The translations under genes were made by a program, and so were the position numbers. From the NCBI RefSeq assembly GCF_000380985.1, contig NZ_KB905709.1, positions 1 to 64,000 on the forward strand: 64,000 nt of DNA, read 5' to 3'. The number at the start of each line of letters is the position of its first letter. Positions within the stretch are counted from its first letter, which is position 1. The stretch is from Proteiniphilum acetatigenes DSM 18083. Its GTDB lineage: Bacteria; Bacteroidota; Bacteroidia; Bacteroidales; Dysgonomonadaceae. Under the pieces are notes generated by a model, which worked only from the letters and a program-made list of their open reading frames with translations, searched no databases and was not told the origin of the DNA. Shown one piece after another: positions 55,231 to 64,000 of the stretch.

Positions 55231-55274
55231 TAATGTAATTGAACATTTTCGTTAAGCTAAGAAAATATCCCGTT

Positions 55275-56132
55275 TCATTTGTGAAGGCGCTCGTTGAGCA
55301 GTTCATAGGATCGCAGCGTACTGTCCGGATTGAGGTAACGATGACGTACCTCTTCGTATTGTTTCAGTATCTTTCCGGCCTTGTAATAAATAACGGAATC
55401 GACATGGGCAGTAGGCATATGATCTTTGGGATAAGCATATACAAAGTATCCTTCTTCGTTGGAATAAACAGGGATTTGGAAAAAATTCCGCTCAACGAAC
55501 TCACCGGTAGAATCTGATTCATGAAAAGCCTTCACGAAAAAGTCGATCGCATAATCGGGGTAACCAAACAGGTAACCGTACCCCCTTAACCGCTCATAAC
55601 GGTCGTTGAACTCAATAGTATTCAATACGATGGCCGGATCGGTTCCCGGTATCAGTCCGAACTGACCGAAAAAACTTTCCTGCGCCTTCAGCAGGCTGTC
55701 GAGTGCACTTACCCGGATCACGTTGACCTGCATAATCCGGTCGCCGCTATAGGACGCCCTGTAAGGAGACATAATAAAACGCAGATCGGGCAGGGACACC
55801 TTGTTCAATGCTTGCTGGATTTCATACAGGCGATCCAGCCATACTCCCTGCTCTTCCCTGTTCACAATATCTCTCCTTACCGACGACACCGTATCGGCAT
55901 TGGCGATGGGAAAAGAGAAAGATACAAGGGAGCTCATCGGTTTAATATCCCCACACATCGTATATAATACTTCATGATCGAGGCCGTATTGCAATATGGA
56001 ATCGATAAGGAAATATTGATATGTTGCCTCCGGCTCAGGGGTCCGTGGCTGTACGATCTGTTGCGGCGCACGGCATCCCCACAGGAAAAAAATACCGGCT
56101 ATAAAGATTATATAATGATTATTGCGTTCCAT
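55275..56132 (-). CDS. Hypothetical lipoprotein
   Basis: 285 residues with lipobox FLWGC (Cys at 20) and a Pro/Glu-rich linker. The body is mixed alpha/beta (SSLVSFSFPIANADTVSSVR, GFGLIPGTDPA-type segment here QFGLIPGTDPAIVLNTIEFN, LFGYPDYAIDFFVKAFHESD). No known domain recognised. It lies upstream-adjacent in the sense of the minus strand to nothing clearly related; the DUF6850 gene is 137 bases away and reads the same way, so it may be the last gene of that operon. Confidence 0.68.
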   Translation of the reverse strand: MERNNHYIIFIAGIFFLWGCRAPQQIVQPRTPEPEATYQYFLIDSILQYGLDHEVLYTMCGDIKPMSSLVSFSFPIANADTVSSVRRDIVNREEQGVWLDRLYEIQQALNKVSLPDLRFIMSPYRASYSGDRIMQVNVIRVSALDSLLKAQESFFGQFGLIPGTDPAIVLNTIEFNDRYERLRGYGYLFGYPDYAIDFFVKAFHESDSTGEFVERNFFQIPVYSNEEGYFVYAYPKDHMPTAHVDSVIYYKAGKILKQYEEVRHRYLNPDSTLRSYELLNERLHK

Positions 56133-56268
56133 TCAATTAAAATTTAGACACAAGAGCCAAGAATCAAGACACAGGATATTTTAATTATATTCTTATGCGA
56201 GAACGGTCTCATGCTCGTTTTATACAATTAAACTTTTTAGAAATTATTTTTTATTTTGAATTTCTTTT

Positions 56269-57858
56269 TTAAAAATTACAACCAATACTAAAGTGTATAT
56301 GGCTTCGGTTACCCGAATTGAAATCGTTGGTATGCGAATAAGAGAAAGCTGCTTTGGCAAAGGCAGTCACGCCGGAACGGTCATTCACACACTGTGAATA
56401 TACAGCCGAGAGGCCGGCCGAGTAAAAACTACTTGACAGATACTCGTAATCGGACTGTTGCAATCCCGTTACCGTAATATATTCCGGGAAGTTGCCGCCA
56501 TAGCGGTAATGCCCCGAGAGGTTGGCGTTATACCGGGCGTCGGCGCCCAGCAGCAATCGTTTCGAAAGACGGGACGAGAGCAGGATATTCTTTTTGACCC
56601 GCAATGCAAAGGAGATGTTTTCATACGCCATTTGAGAGGCCGGAAGCAGGTAATCGTCTTTCTTTTTCGTATAAGCTATTTCACCACCCAAGAGCCAGTC
56701 GTACCCGTCGGCACCGTTGGCAAATAAGGTGTAACCGGCTGTCGCCTGCCGTGTACGGTATTTCGAGCGGATATCGCTGTGCAGTATCTCCCATCCGGTG
56801 GAATCGTTCAGCAAGGTCACATATTCTATCCCGTCAATATGCCTGTACGCATACTCGAATGTCAGCGCGTGCGAGTAGCGTAGCCCCTGATGAAAAGCCT
56901 GGAGACGCGTAACCCATTGCACATCTTTCACCGTACCCTCGTCACGGGGAAGCGTCTGCCCCACCTGTGCATCTTCCACTTTCTTGTCCCACTCCGAAGT
57001 GAGCAGTACCTGTACCGGACCATTATACGAATATTGTACGCCCGCTCCTATATTATTACCGATATAAACGCCTTCACGCCCGTTATCTATGCCGGCAGTG
57101 CGGCGGGCGTTGCCCAAACCGTACATTTCGTAGGCGTTCTGAAGGATATACAGGTTCAGGATACTCATGTCGGAATACTCCTTCAGGTTGTAATAATGCA
57201 GGTTCGCGCCGATATGATGGCCGGGAGCGACGGAATAGACAATGGAGGGCTTCAGATCAACCGTATAGAGGCGGGAGTCCACGCGGATGTCCCTTTGTTT
57301 GGCGCCGATCCATGCACGATAAGCCCCTTCGATTCCCAGCATGACTTTCGAAGAAACCGGATGGGCCGCTTTGAATGCAAGGTCGTAACGCTGGTTACTC
57401 CAGTTACTGGCATTCTCGTCGATCACATAATAGGGCATACCCCGAAAGGGATCCACAAGTGAAGCGTTGTATTGGGCATCGCCTATCGTTTGACGCAAAT
57501 AATCGAATCGACCCCACACGTAGGTATTCTTCAATTTTTCCACCCCTTCGGCAGAAAAATTAAGGTTGTTTTCCCTTTCACCCTGTTCGGGCTGGCGGAA
57601 CGATCCGCGGTAAGTATCGTATGCCGCCGACAGTTCGGCGTACCGGACAGTGTCATCAAGTAATAACCCTGCGGCATTGGAGGTCTGCCTCCAGAGATTG
57701 GTCGTCTTTAACCATTCCATCGCAGCGGGTGAAAGTGCCTTACCGGGCTCCTGCGACCGGATACCCGGGGAGAAGAGCGCAAGCAGGGCACCTGTCAGGC
57801 AGTAATATCGTATTATTATCATTTTTCCGTTCATTTCTATACGGTTATTTTTTTTCAT
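56269..57858 (-). CDS. DUF6850 outer-membrane beta-barrel protein
   Basis: Up to 529 residues; the signal peptide runs to about IRSQE (residue 36), and ATGs at 57858, 57834 and 57822 are all possible. The mature part is a barrel with alternating aromatic strands (VWGRFDYLRQTIGDAQYNAS, VDPFRGMPYYVIDENASNWS, YDLAFKAAHPVSSKVMLGIE) ending HFSIGCNF. Together with a DUF4876 lipoprotein and a TonB-dependent receptor this forms a set seen repeatedly in Bacteroidales. Function unknown; likely accessory outer-membrane component of the uptake locus. Confidence 0.8.
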   Translation of the reverse strand: MKKNNRIEMNGKMIIIRYYCLTGALLALFSPGIRSQEPGKALSPAAMEWLKTTNLWRQTSNAAGLLLDDTVRYAELSAAYDTYRGSFRQPEQGERENNLNFSAEGVEKLKNTYVWGRFDYLRQTIGDAQYNASLVDPFRGMPYYVIDENASNWSNQRYDLAFKAAHPVSSKVMLGIEGAYRAWIGAKQRDIRVDSRLYTVDLKPSIVYSVAPGHHIGANLHYYNLKEYSDMSILNLYILQNAYEMYGLGNARRTAGIDNGREGVYIGNNIGAGVQYSYNGPVQVLLTSEWDKKVEDAQVGQTLPRDEGTVKDVQWVTRLQAFHQGLRYSHALTFEYAYRHIDGIEYVTLLNDSTGWEILHSDIRSKYRTRQATAGYTLFANGADGYDWLLGGEIAYTKKKDDYLLPASQMAYENISFALRVKKNILLSSRLSKRLLLGADARYNANLSGHYRYGGNFPEYITVTGLQQSDYEYLSSSFYSAGLSAVYSQCVNDRSGVTAFAKAAFSYSHTNDFNSGNRSHIHFSIGCNF

Positions 57859-57970
57859 TTTGATGTATATCTCAATTCAATTAATTGATTTACTGATCCG
57901 TTGATTAAATAATTATCAAATCGTCACATCATCTCATCATCAAATTGAACTGGGTTTATTTTTATTTCCT

Positions 57971-59218
57971 TTATTTCCCTGTTAACGTGTGGTTCCACAC
58001 GGGCATTTTCGATCCGTAACGGCGGAATTGCGGTGTCACGCCACGCTCAAAATCGTTGGTGCTGTTATTGGTATCCTGTAGCAAGGGTGTGCCGTCAGGA
58101 CGCTCTCCCCTCTTTTTGCGTGCCACGCCCAAAGAGTTGTAAATATCGCCCACATAGGTCATGCCGGCATCCAGTACGCCGGGCACCCGTTTGCCGTTGA
58201 TCTCCGATTCGTTGGGTCCGGCCTCTACCGCATCCCAGATATAAGAGTATGGAATTTTGGCATATATCTGGGCAAAATAATCGTCCTGGTCTAACGCCTG
58301 CAAACTCCTGTCGTTGACCGGATCGTACGTCTCTCCCTCCAGCGGCTTGAACAGTACGAATGCACCACCGAATACCGGGGTCAGGTATTGCGGCATTCCC
58401 CCTTTACCTGCTTTGCCGTCATAAAAGACATGTACCATATCAGGCGCAGGTTGATCCGGGTAGTTAGGGTTATCCATATTGAACTCGAACTCCGATGAAG
58501 AGCCGTCGATGGGCGAGTTGGGATTGTACTGCGGCAGCTTGTGATTAGCGGCGAACTGCGATATCACACATGATTCCCCCGGTGCCAGCGGGTAATCAGT
58601 GCCATTGCCGGGAAATTTCCATATACGTGCACCATATACGTAGTCACCCTTGTCCTGTTCCCTCCATACGGGACGGACAGTGGTAGCATTGGTAGGATAC
58701 AGGTCGGCGAAATGTACTCCGTCGAGATAGACGGTCTCTTCCGAGTTATTATAGATCTCGTAAAACTGGTTACGGAAATAGAAGTTGGCTGTGCCCGAAT
58801 AGAAGAGTTCCTTAAAGATAACCGGCCCCAGGAGCGAACCTTTCATATCCATTTCAATCTTTTTATTGTCCTCGATGATCGGGTAATTGGTCTGCTCTCC
58901 GTTAAGGTAGATATTATTTCCTTCCGTATCTTCGGTAGCACCGAAAACCGACAGGTTGTAGATGCCCGGCAAAACATTATCGACCGACATAGTCAATCCA
59001 GTAACCGATTTTTCGATCACAGTACCCTTATTTATTTCAGTCAGCGTAAGGATCAGCCCTTCACCGCTCGTTTCATATACTTCCGAGGTAATGTTTATCT
59101 CCACACTAAGGGGAGCGATATCATCCGCCTTGTCTGCCTCCTGGAATGATTCACAACCGGCCAATATACCCGTCAGCCAGGCAGCAATCAATATATAGAG
59201 AATGTTTTGTCTTATCAT
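57971..59218 (-). CDS. DUF4876 lipoprotein
   Basis: 415 residues; lipobox GILAGC (Cys near 22). An N-terminal Ig-like domain (about 35-125, LSVEINITSEVYETSGEGL) precedes a region resembling lamin-tail folds (FKELFYSGTANFYFRNQFYE, YNNSEETVYLDGVHFADLYP, APGESCVISQFAANHK). Likely tethered to the outer membrane and paired with the TonB-dependent receptor 20 bases upstream, in the position a SusD-type partner would occupy, though it is not SusD. Confidence 0.85.
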   Translation of the reverse strand: MIRQNILYILIAAWLTGILAGCESFQEADKADDIAPLSVEINITSEVYETSGEGLILTLTEINKGTVIEKSVTGLTMSVDNVLPGIYNLSVFGATEDTEGNNIYLNGEQTNYPIIEDNKKIEMDMKGSLLGPVIFKELFYSGTANFYFRNQFYEIYNNSEETVYLDGVHFADLYPTNATTVRPVWREQDKGDYVYGARIWKFPGNGTDYPLAPGESCVISQFAANHKLPQYNPNSPIDGSSSEFEFNMDNPNYPDQPAPDMVHVFYDGKAGKGGMPQYLTPVFGGAFVLFKPLEGETYDPVNDRSLQALDQDDYFAQIYAKIPYSYIWDAVEAGPNESEINGKRVPGVLDAGMTYVGDIYNSLGVARKKRGERPDGTPLLQDTNNSTNDFERGVTPQFRRYGSKMPVWNHTLTGK

Positions 59219-59238
59219 TGTTTCTGCTTTTTTAATGA

Positions 59239-62085
59239 TTATAATTTCAGCGACAACTCCAGCCCGAAGAAAAACGGTTTGTTGTACGTGTAATATTGCC
59301 TCGTGTATCGTTGTGATTCCCTCTGCGGGTAGCTGCTGAAGAGGTTATTGGCGAAGAACGAGAGGCGCATGTTGTCCCGTATCTCCTTCGTCAGGTGCAG
59401 GTTGAAGCAAAAAACAGGCGAAGAGAGGTATTCCCTGATCTTTAACCGGTCGTCCACTGTACGCATAATACCTGTAAATTCATCTTCATCTCTTTTATCG
59501 GGATCAAAAGGATAGACTTGTCCGTCCCCTTTCGAGAGATATTGCATTGGGATCGAGTCGTTTCCAAAGCTGTACCATTTCGAGTCCTGCCAGATAACCT
59601 CGGTGGTCAGGGTAACCACAAATCCCAGTTCGGGAATATTGTGCGTGATCCTCAGCGCACTGACATGCCCCTCGGTGTATGCTTTCTGCATTCCTTTTTC
59701 ATAAAGCCCTACGTGAGTCCTGTCCGCCGCGCCTATACCGCTGTAATCGTCAAAGAAATACCAGTCTTTGTTGTAAGTCAGTCCCCTCATCCACGCCCCG
59801 TTCAGGTTGAAGGAGGTCCGGATGGCATCGATCCTGCCCAGGTCGAGATCATATTCTATTCCTTTGGTTTCGATCACCCGGTTATTCGTCGGGGTATAAT
59901 AGCCCGCCAGTACGGGATTGCTTGATACCAGTTCGAAAACCGGCTGTGACCCGTCTCCTGCCCGGCGGTACTGGTTGAATGTAAACGGTTGAAAGGTGTT
60001 TACCGTGCGCGACATGGTGTAACCGTTCTTTATTTTATCGTCAAAACCGACGACCGATAGACGTGCTTTACCGATTGCAAGGTCGAATCCCACCTCTTTC
60101 CGGCTGTTTTTAGCGACCTCCAGCTCTTTATTCTGTGTGTCGTAGACTTTGGTAGTCGTCACATATACCCGTTCCTCTTCGGGAATGTCGGTGTTCGCCA
60201 TCTCGTTGATATTGACATATTCAAAATAGGCCTGTTCGGGATAGAGATAGAGTTGTGTAGGGCCCTTGGCCATCTCCCCGAAACCGGCTCGCAGAGTGAA
60301 GATATCCGGAATTATATCGAGCGAGGCGTTAAAACGGGAGGTGAAAAGGCCTTTCACCACCGAGTAGTCGTCGTACCGGATACCGGCTTGCAGGAGCAGA
60401 TCACGCCCGGCAAAGTTGTACCGGAAATTCTCTTCGGCATATAATCCGAATTGTCTTACCGCAGGGATATCACGGTAAGAGCGGGGGCGGAACGTAGCGT
60501 TCATCGCCCTTAGTTCACGGTAGGGAGGCGCTTCCGGAGTGAATACCTTTCCCCGGCCGTAGTTCTTGTCCAAACGGCCATCCGACCCCACGATCAAGCG
60601 ATGATGGGTATTACCGAAAGTCCTGAAGAAGGTGCCGTTGACCTTATAGAACAGGTTCAGTTCCCTGCCGTATATCTGGTCTCGTCCCAGATATACGGCA
60701 GGCAGATAACTGGCATATTTATGCTGATCTTCTGACGGGATATTGGTGATCTTGTTTCCATCAGTGTCATAAATATCCACTCCCGGCTTGTTCGAGAGGA
60801 TAGCACCGTCGGTGACACTCATCGAATAGGGAGCATTGGCAGAGGTATGCAGTTCACTGTGCCAACTGTCTTCAGCCGTATAACTTGCCGCGGCAGTATA
60901 GTTAATGTTCTTCAGCCATCCCGCATCCAGGCGGAAAGTACCGTTGGTGTTCAGCGCCACACCCACGTCTTTGCCTTGTGAGGAACGTTGCATCTGCTCA
61001 TCGTCAGGATTCAGCCGCCGGGTATCGTTCCCGTAAAAGAGTCCCAGGCTGGTATTTGTGCTCCATCGGTTGTTCAGTAAGTCGTTCGAATACATGGCCC
61101 TGGCCGTTGCCCGCCGGTAGTATAGATAGGACTGGGTAGTAGAGTTTGTATTATGTGCGTAATCGGCACTTAGATTAAACGCTCCTTTCTTCCCGTCGAG
61201 GAGAAACCCTTTGCCAGCTGAAAACTGATAGACATTAGGGTTCGCTTTCACCCTGACCCGAAGCGGCTCCCGTCCTGCTTTGGAACGTACAAGCACCGCA
61301 CCCGAAGTCAGTTCGCCGTATTGCACCGAAGGAACTCCCCGTATCACTTCCACCGATTCAATATTGTCGGTGGATATTTGTCGTGCATCGGGACCGCCGA
61401 AGGGCACATCCTTGTACAGGCCGGCAACGGAACCTGCCACTACGGGATGCATCGTCTGCAGGTTGGCATTGTTGGACAGTGGTGCCTCATCCACGATAAT
61501 GGCAGTACCCAACCCGATCATATCCTGGCTCGCAGTGTTGCTCATATTGTTGCGGAGAGAGAGTTGCTGGGGATCACTCAAGGTAGGGTTCCGGGTCAGT
61601 TCACCCGGCAACAGCCGCATGACATCTGCCAGGCTTGTAGCCTGCATATGATCCATTGCCGTACGGGTAATCAACGATGCTGTCGATTGTCCCGACCTGC
61701 GCGTTTCGGCGGTCACCACAATCTCCCTGATACGGAAGTTGTCTTCCTGCATGACAAAATCCAGATTCGTATCGCCCGTTACATAAATGACAGTATCTAT
61801 CGGTATCTTACCCAGAAAAGAGACAGTGATTCTTACCCCTCCCTCCGTTATATTGCCGATATTATACTTTCCCTGTTCATTTGTTACGGCCGATAACCCA
61901 TTGTCGGGCACACGAAGGACGGCATACGGTAAGGGTACCTTGGTTCCATTGCTCTGTTCATATACATGCCCGGATATATGATGTGTCCGGATTTCTCCCG
62001 CGCCAGCCCTTTGCGCACATAAATAGTCATTGCCGCAAAGCAACAGGATAACGATCCATACATGTGTAAGAAAACGGTTGTTCAT
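59239..62085 (-). CDS. TonB-dependent receptor
   Basis: 948-residue outer-membrane receptor: signal peptide 1-24, a carboxypeptidase-regulatory domain (about 33-118, ISGHVYEQSNGTKVPLPYAV), a plug (about 120-260, IREIVVTAETRRSG, ADVMRLLPGEL, VEVIRGVPSVQYGELTSGAV) and a 22-strand-type barrel ending FFFGLELSLKL. It takes in a bound nutrient using TonB energy. The COG0523 GTPase and CobN-like chelatase immediately upstream point to a metal or metal-tetrapyrrole cargo rather than a glycan (inference). Confidence 0.92.
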   Translation of the reverse strand: MNNRFLTHVWIVILLLCGNDYLCAQRAGAGEIRTHHISGHVYEQSNGTKVPLPYAVLRVPDNGLSAVTNEQGKYNIGNITEGGVRITVSFLGKIPIDTVIYVTGDTNLDFVMQEDNFRIREIVVTAETRRSGQSTASLITRTAMDHMQATSLADVMRLLPGELTRNPTLSDPQQLSLRNNMSNTASQDMIGLGTAIIVDEAPLSNNANLQTMHPVVAGSVAGLYKDVPFGGPDARQISTDNIESVEVIRGVPSVQYGELTSGAVLVRSKAGREPLRVRVKANPNVYQFSAGKGFLLDGKKGAFNLSADYAHNTNSTTQSYLYYRRATARAMYSNDLLNNRWSTNTSLGLFYGNDTRRLNPDDEQMQRSSQGKDVGVALNTNGTFRLDAGWLKNINYTAAASYTAEDSWHSELHTSANAPYSMSVTDGAILSNKPGVDIYDTDGNKITNIPSEDQHKYASYLPAVYLGRDQIYGRELNLFYKVNGTFFRTFGNTHHRLIVGSDGRLDKNYGRGKVFTPEAPPYRELRAMNATFRPRSYRDIPAVRQFGLYAEENFRYNFAGRDLLLQAGIRYDDYSVVKGLFTSRFNASLDIIPDIFTLRAGFGEMAKGPTQLYLYPEQAYFEYVNINEMANTDIPEEERVYVTTTKVYDTQNKELEVAKNSRKEVGFDLAIGKARLSVVGFDDKIKNGYTMSRTVNTFQPFTFNQYRRAGDGSQPVFELVSSNPVLAGYYTPTNNRVIETKGIEYDLDLGRIDAIRTSFNLNGAWMRGLTYNKDWYFFDDYSGIGAADRTHVGLYEKGMQKAYTEGHVSALRITHNIPELGFVVTLTTEVIWQDSKWYSFGNDSIPMQYLSKGDGQVYPFDPDKRDEDEFTGIMRTVDDRLKIREYLSSPVFCFNLHLTKEIRDNMRLSFFANNLFSSYPQRESQRYTRQYYTYNKPFFFGLELSLKL

Positions 62086-62119
62086 TGTTGTTTATTTATT
62101 GTGCATTGTTTATTTCGGT

Positions 62120-63319
62120 CTATAAAAAATCCCAGCTATGATCGGTTAACAGCTCATTCTGATATGCATTGTATTCGATATCCGTACAGAGGCAGTATTC
62201 CATTTCAGACCGGATCTTTTGTTCGTCCATTCCCTGTCCGATAAACACGATCTCGTTCATCCTGTCGCCCCATTTCTCATCCCAACGGCCCAGAATATAT
62301 TCTTCGTTCGCCTGGAAAGAGGGATGTTGATTCCGTTCTATTAGAGGAAAAGAGGCCCACCAGACGCCTACCCTTTCCACCACAAAAGAGCCTCCGGCCT
62401 GGCTCAGCAGCATGGCTTCGTTTTTGCGGTTCGCCAGCCAGAAAAATCCTTTGCTGCGGACAATGCCCGGATCCCACCCTTTGCTTAAATATTCCTTGAA
62501 CCGCTTGGGATGCAGCGGGCGATGCTCCCGGAAAACAAACGACCCTATACCGTATTCATCTGTTTCAGGAATATGCTTGCTCTGTAACTCTTTTTGCCAA
62601 CCAGAACTCTGGGCAGATTTGACAAAATCAAACGAACGGGTATTGAGAATTTCTTTCGGGTCAATCTTTCCATGAACCGCCGGAAGAATTTTTGCTTCCG
62701 GATTCAGTTTCCGGATGATCCGTCTTAACTCCTCCTGTTCATCCTGAGAGATCAGGTCGATCTTATTCAGCACGATCACATTGGCAAACTCGATCTGCTC
62801 TACCAGAAGGTCTACAATAGAACGATCGCTGGCGGTATTTTTGGGATCTCTGTCAACCAATGTGTCCGAAGAACCGAAATCGTTGTAAAAATTAAATCCG
62901 TCTACCACGGTGACCATCGTATCGAGACGGGAAATCCGGGTAAGGTCAATGCCCAAATCTTCAAATGCATAGCTGAATGACTGGGCAATGGGCATCGGCT
63001 CGGCAATACCGGTACCTTCAATCAGCAAATAGTCGAAGCTCCCGTTCTCAACCAGTTTCGTAACTTCTTTCACCAGATCGTCCCTGAGTGTACAACAGAT
63101 ACACCCGTTGCTTAACTGAACCAGTTTCTCTTCCGTGCGCGAAAGGGTCGCTCCTTTCTCCACGAGTTGTGCATCGATGTTCACTTCACTCATGTCATTC
63201 ACGATGACAGCCACTTTCATATTCTCCCTGTTATTGAGAATATGGTTCAATATGGTGGTTTTACCGGATCCCAGAAAACCACTGAGGACTGTGACCGGTA
63301 TACGCTTGTTATTCATCAT
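62120..63319 (-). CDS. COG0523 (CobW-like) GTP-binding metallochaperone
   Basis: 399 residues. GTPase motifs: [17 protein letters not shown] (Walker A), the metal-binding [11 protein letters not shown] (CxCC), [12 protein letters not shown] (Walker B), and NKIDLIS (guanine specificity). The C-terminal CobW domain (about 250-399) holds [14 protein letters not shown] and [16 protein letters not shown]. Members load Zn, Co or other metals into client proteins, many under Zur control. Its position between the receptor and a CobN-like chelatase supports a metal-delivery role; the metal cannot be told from the sequence. Confidence 0.92.
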   Translation of the reverse strand: MMNNKRIPVTVLSGFLGSGKTTILNHILNNRENMKVAVIVNDMSEVNIDAQLVEKGATLSRTEEKLVQLSNGCICCTLRDDLVKEVTKLVENGSFDYLLIEGTGIAEPMPIAQSFSYAFEDLGIDLTRISRLDTMVTVVDGFNFYNDFGSSDTLVDRDPKNTASDRSIVDLLVEQIEFANVIVLNKIDLISQDEQEELRRIIRKLNPEAKILPAVHGKIDPKEILNTRSFDFVKSAQSSGWQKELQSKHIPETDEYGIGSFVFREHRPLHPKRFKEYLSKGWDPGIVRSKGFFWLANRKNEAMLLSQAGGSFVVERVGVWWASFPLIERNQHPSFQANEEYILGRWDEKWGDRMNEIVFIGQGMDEQKIRSEMEYCLCTDIEYNAYQNELLTDHSWDFL

Positions 63320-63383
63320 TTTTTTACTCTTTTTGTTTATTAGACATTATATCTTACCAAACTTTCGCAAGTCGTACGATTGC

Positions 63384-63452
63384 AATTAAAGTATTCGTCT
63401 GGCGATGTTTTTCGACCCGTTATAGCTCGCATTCACTATCGAAGGATACTTG
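63384..63452. repeat. Shorter relative of the 152-bp palindromic element
   Basis: Shares TTCGTCTGnCGATGTTTT and CGACCCGTTATAGCTC-like words with 29183-29220 (TTCGTCTGACGATG, GACCCGTTATAGCTC). It has its own closing arm: AAGTAT and CGAT at the left pair with ATCG and ATACTT at the right, as if the interior had been deleted. Confidence 0.65.
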
Positions 63453-63463
63453 CAAAAATCCAA

Positions 63464-64000
63464 TCACTTACTTATTTTTTTGCGGGTTCTTCTTTTCTGT
63501 AACAGAAACAGAAGCGCTACAAATACGACCAACACTCCCGACACCACAAGGATGCCGTTCAGACCGGTTGTTTCGCCTTCCTGAGGAACATCCCGGGAAA
63601 GGCTTTGCTTTTTAAGCACCATGCCGTTATTGTCCGTGCCTGCCGGGACTTCAGCACGATTCATTTTCCGCAATTCCTGCCGGTATAAACCTGCGTTTCC
63701 GGATGCTTTTTCCGCAATGAAATCCTGCAATTTCGTATTGCCACCCGAAAAACCTGCGCCACTGTGCCCGAATTCTGCCACAATATCGGTATGCAGGCGG
63801 GCAACGTCTGCCAGTTGTCGGTCGGTAGCCTTCCACATGCCTTTACGCGCGGTTTCGAGCATGACAGCCGTCATCTCCTCCAGCGCCGCAGGGTTGGCGC
63901 GTTTAAAGAAATCCCGCACTCCCAGGTCATGCGCATCCATCACATAGACCTCGTAAAACCGGTCCCATACTTCATTATCGATGGCTTCGGGTTTCATCAC
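63464..64000 (-). CDS. CobN/HmuS-like chelatase, C-terminal part
   Basis: The last 178 residues of a minus-strand gene cut by the window edge. It begins in the terminal CobN domain (DNEVWDRFYEVYVMDAHDLG, RANPAALEEMTAVMLETARK, VARLHTDIVAEFGHSGAGF) and ends with a membrane span (GILVVSGVLVVFVALLFLLQ) and a basic tail. CobN proteins of vitamin B12 synthesis lack this anchor; membrane-anchored CobN relatives in Bacteroidota include HmuS of haem uptake loci. So a role in metal removal from, or insertion into, an imported tetrapyrrole is likely (inference). Confidence 0.82.
   Translation of the reverse strand: MMKPEAIDNEVWDRFYEVYVMDAHDLGVRDFFKRANPAALEEMTAVMLETARKGMWKATDRQLADVARLHTDIVAEFGHSGAGFSGGNTKLQDFIAEKASGNAGLYRQELRKMNRAEVPAGTDNNGMVLKKQSLSRDVPQEGETTGLNGILVVSGVLVVFVALLFLLQKRRTRKKISK

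Noticed and set aside
54879-55238. 119-residue open frame taken as one intact gene
   Set aside because: Its first third is an out-of-frame shadow of the preceding lipoprotein gene, the middle is a TonB fragment and the end is repeat sequence.
59239-62085. SusC/SusD-type glycan locus
   Set aside because: There is no SusD or glycoside hydrolase; the neighbours are a COG0523 GTPase and a CobN-like chelatase.
63464-64000. CobN of cobalamin synthesis
   Set aside because: The C-terminal membrane span and the receptor/GTPase context fit the anchored HmuS-like group better; no cob genes are visible.

Overview
The window reads as a chromosomal piece of a Bacteroidota bacterium, most likely order Bacteroidales and plausibly the Dysgonomonadaceae/Porphyromonadaceae side (inference). 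The evidence is many short leaders carrying the Bacteroidota promoter box TAnnTTTG, TonB-dependent and carboxypeptidase-regulatory-domain outer-membrane proteins, DUF4286, an HU-CCDC81/SPOR protein, DUF4876/DUF6850 proteins, a eukaryote-type glycogen branching enzyme, and double-glycine peptides of the GG-Bacteroidales type. There is no phage, insertion sequence, rRNA operon or CRISPR array; one tRNA-Ala(GGC) is present.

Layout. 0.8-15.2 kb is mostly housekeeping: a PDZ protein, a YhcH-like protein, glgB, manA, hemH, a TolB-like propeller, cysK facing a trans-sulfuration PLP enzyme, an HU/SPOR protein, DUF4286-ruvC and a UvrD-like helicase. 15.3-24.9 kb is accessory: tRNA-Ala, an AraC regulator, a second AraC-like protein without its DNA-binding domain, a DUF362 protein, asparaginase, an operon of acetyltransferase, alpha/beta hydrolase and two cyclophilin-like proteins, then AT-rich genes (WYL regulator, NmrA-like reductase, DUF488 remnant). 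Three promoters here share the same upstream element at an identical distance from the -7 box. 25-34.8 kb is core again: TPR protein, glnS, pflA-pflB-focA, tsaD, EamA transporter. 34.9-36.3 kb holds two toxin-antitoxin loci, one with a broken HEPN toxin and one lying between two copies of the end of a secretion gene.

36.3-43.9 kb is the most interesting part: a ribosomally made, modified and exported peptide (RiPP) locus. It has two small double-glycine precursor candidates, a radical SAM/SPASM maturase broken by a frameshift, an outer-membrane beta-barrel protein, a C39-peptidase ABC exporter and a shortened HlyD-like protein. A candidate small RNA with its own promoter and terminator lies between the two precursors on the opposite strand, and a sensor kinase/response regulator pair is divergent next door. 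Base composition jumps from about 23% G+C in the maturase to about 70% in the exporter in hand-counted 60-base samples.

46-52 kb holds a FUSC-family membrane protein, a DUF5686-type protein and the ABC-F factor EttA. 52-56 kb is a run of lipoproteins (one PstS-like) with a TonB C-terminal remnant. 56.2-64 kb is a metal or tetrapyrrole uptake locus in one orientation: CobN/HmuS-like chelatase (cut by the window edge), COG0523 GTPase, TonB-dependent receptor, DUF4876 lipoprotein and DUF6850 barrel.

Two families of dispersed hairpin repeats run through the window: an approximately 50-80 bp element with about ten copies (one supplies the last codons of ruvC), and a 152-bp nested palindrome between pflA and pflB with a shorter relative at 63.4 kb.
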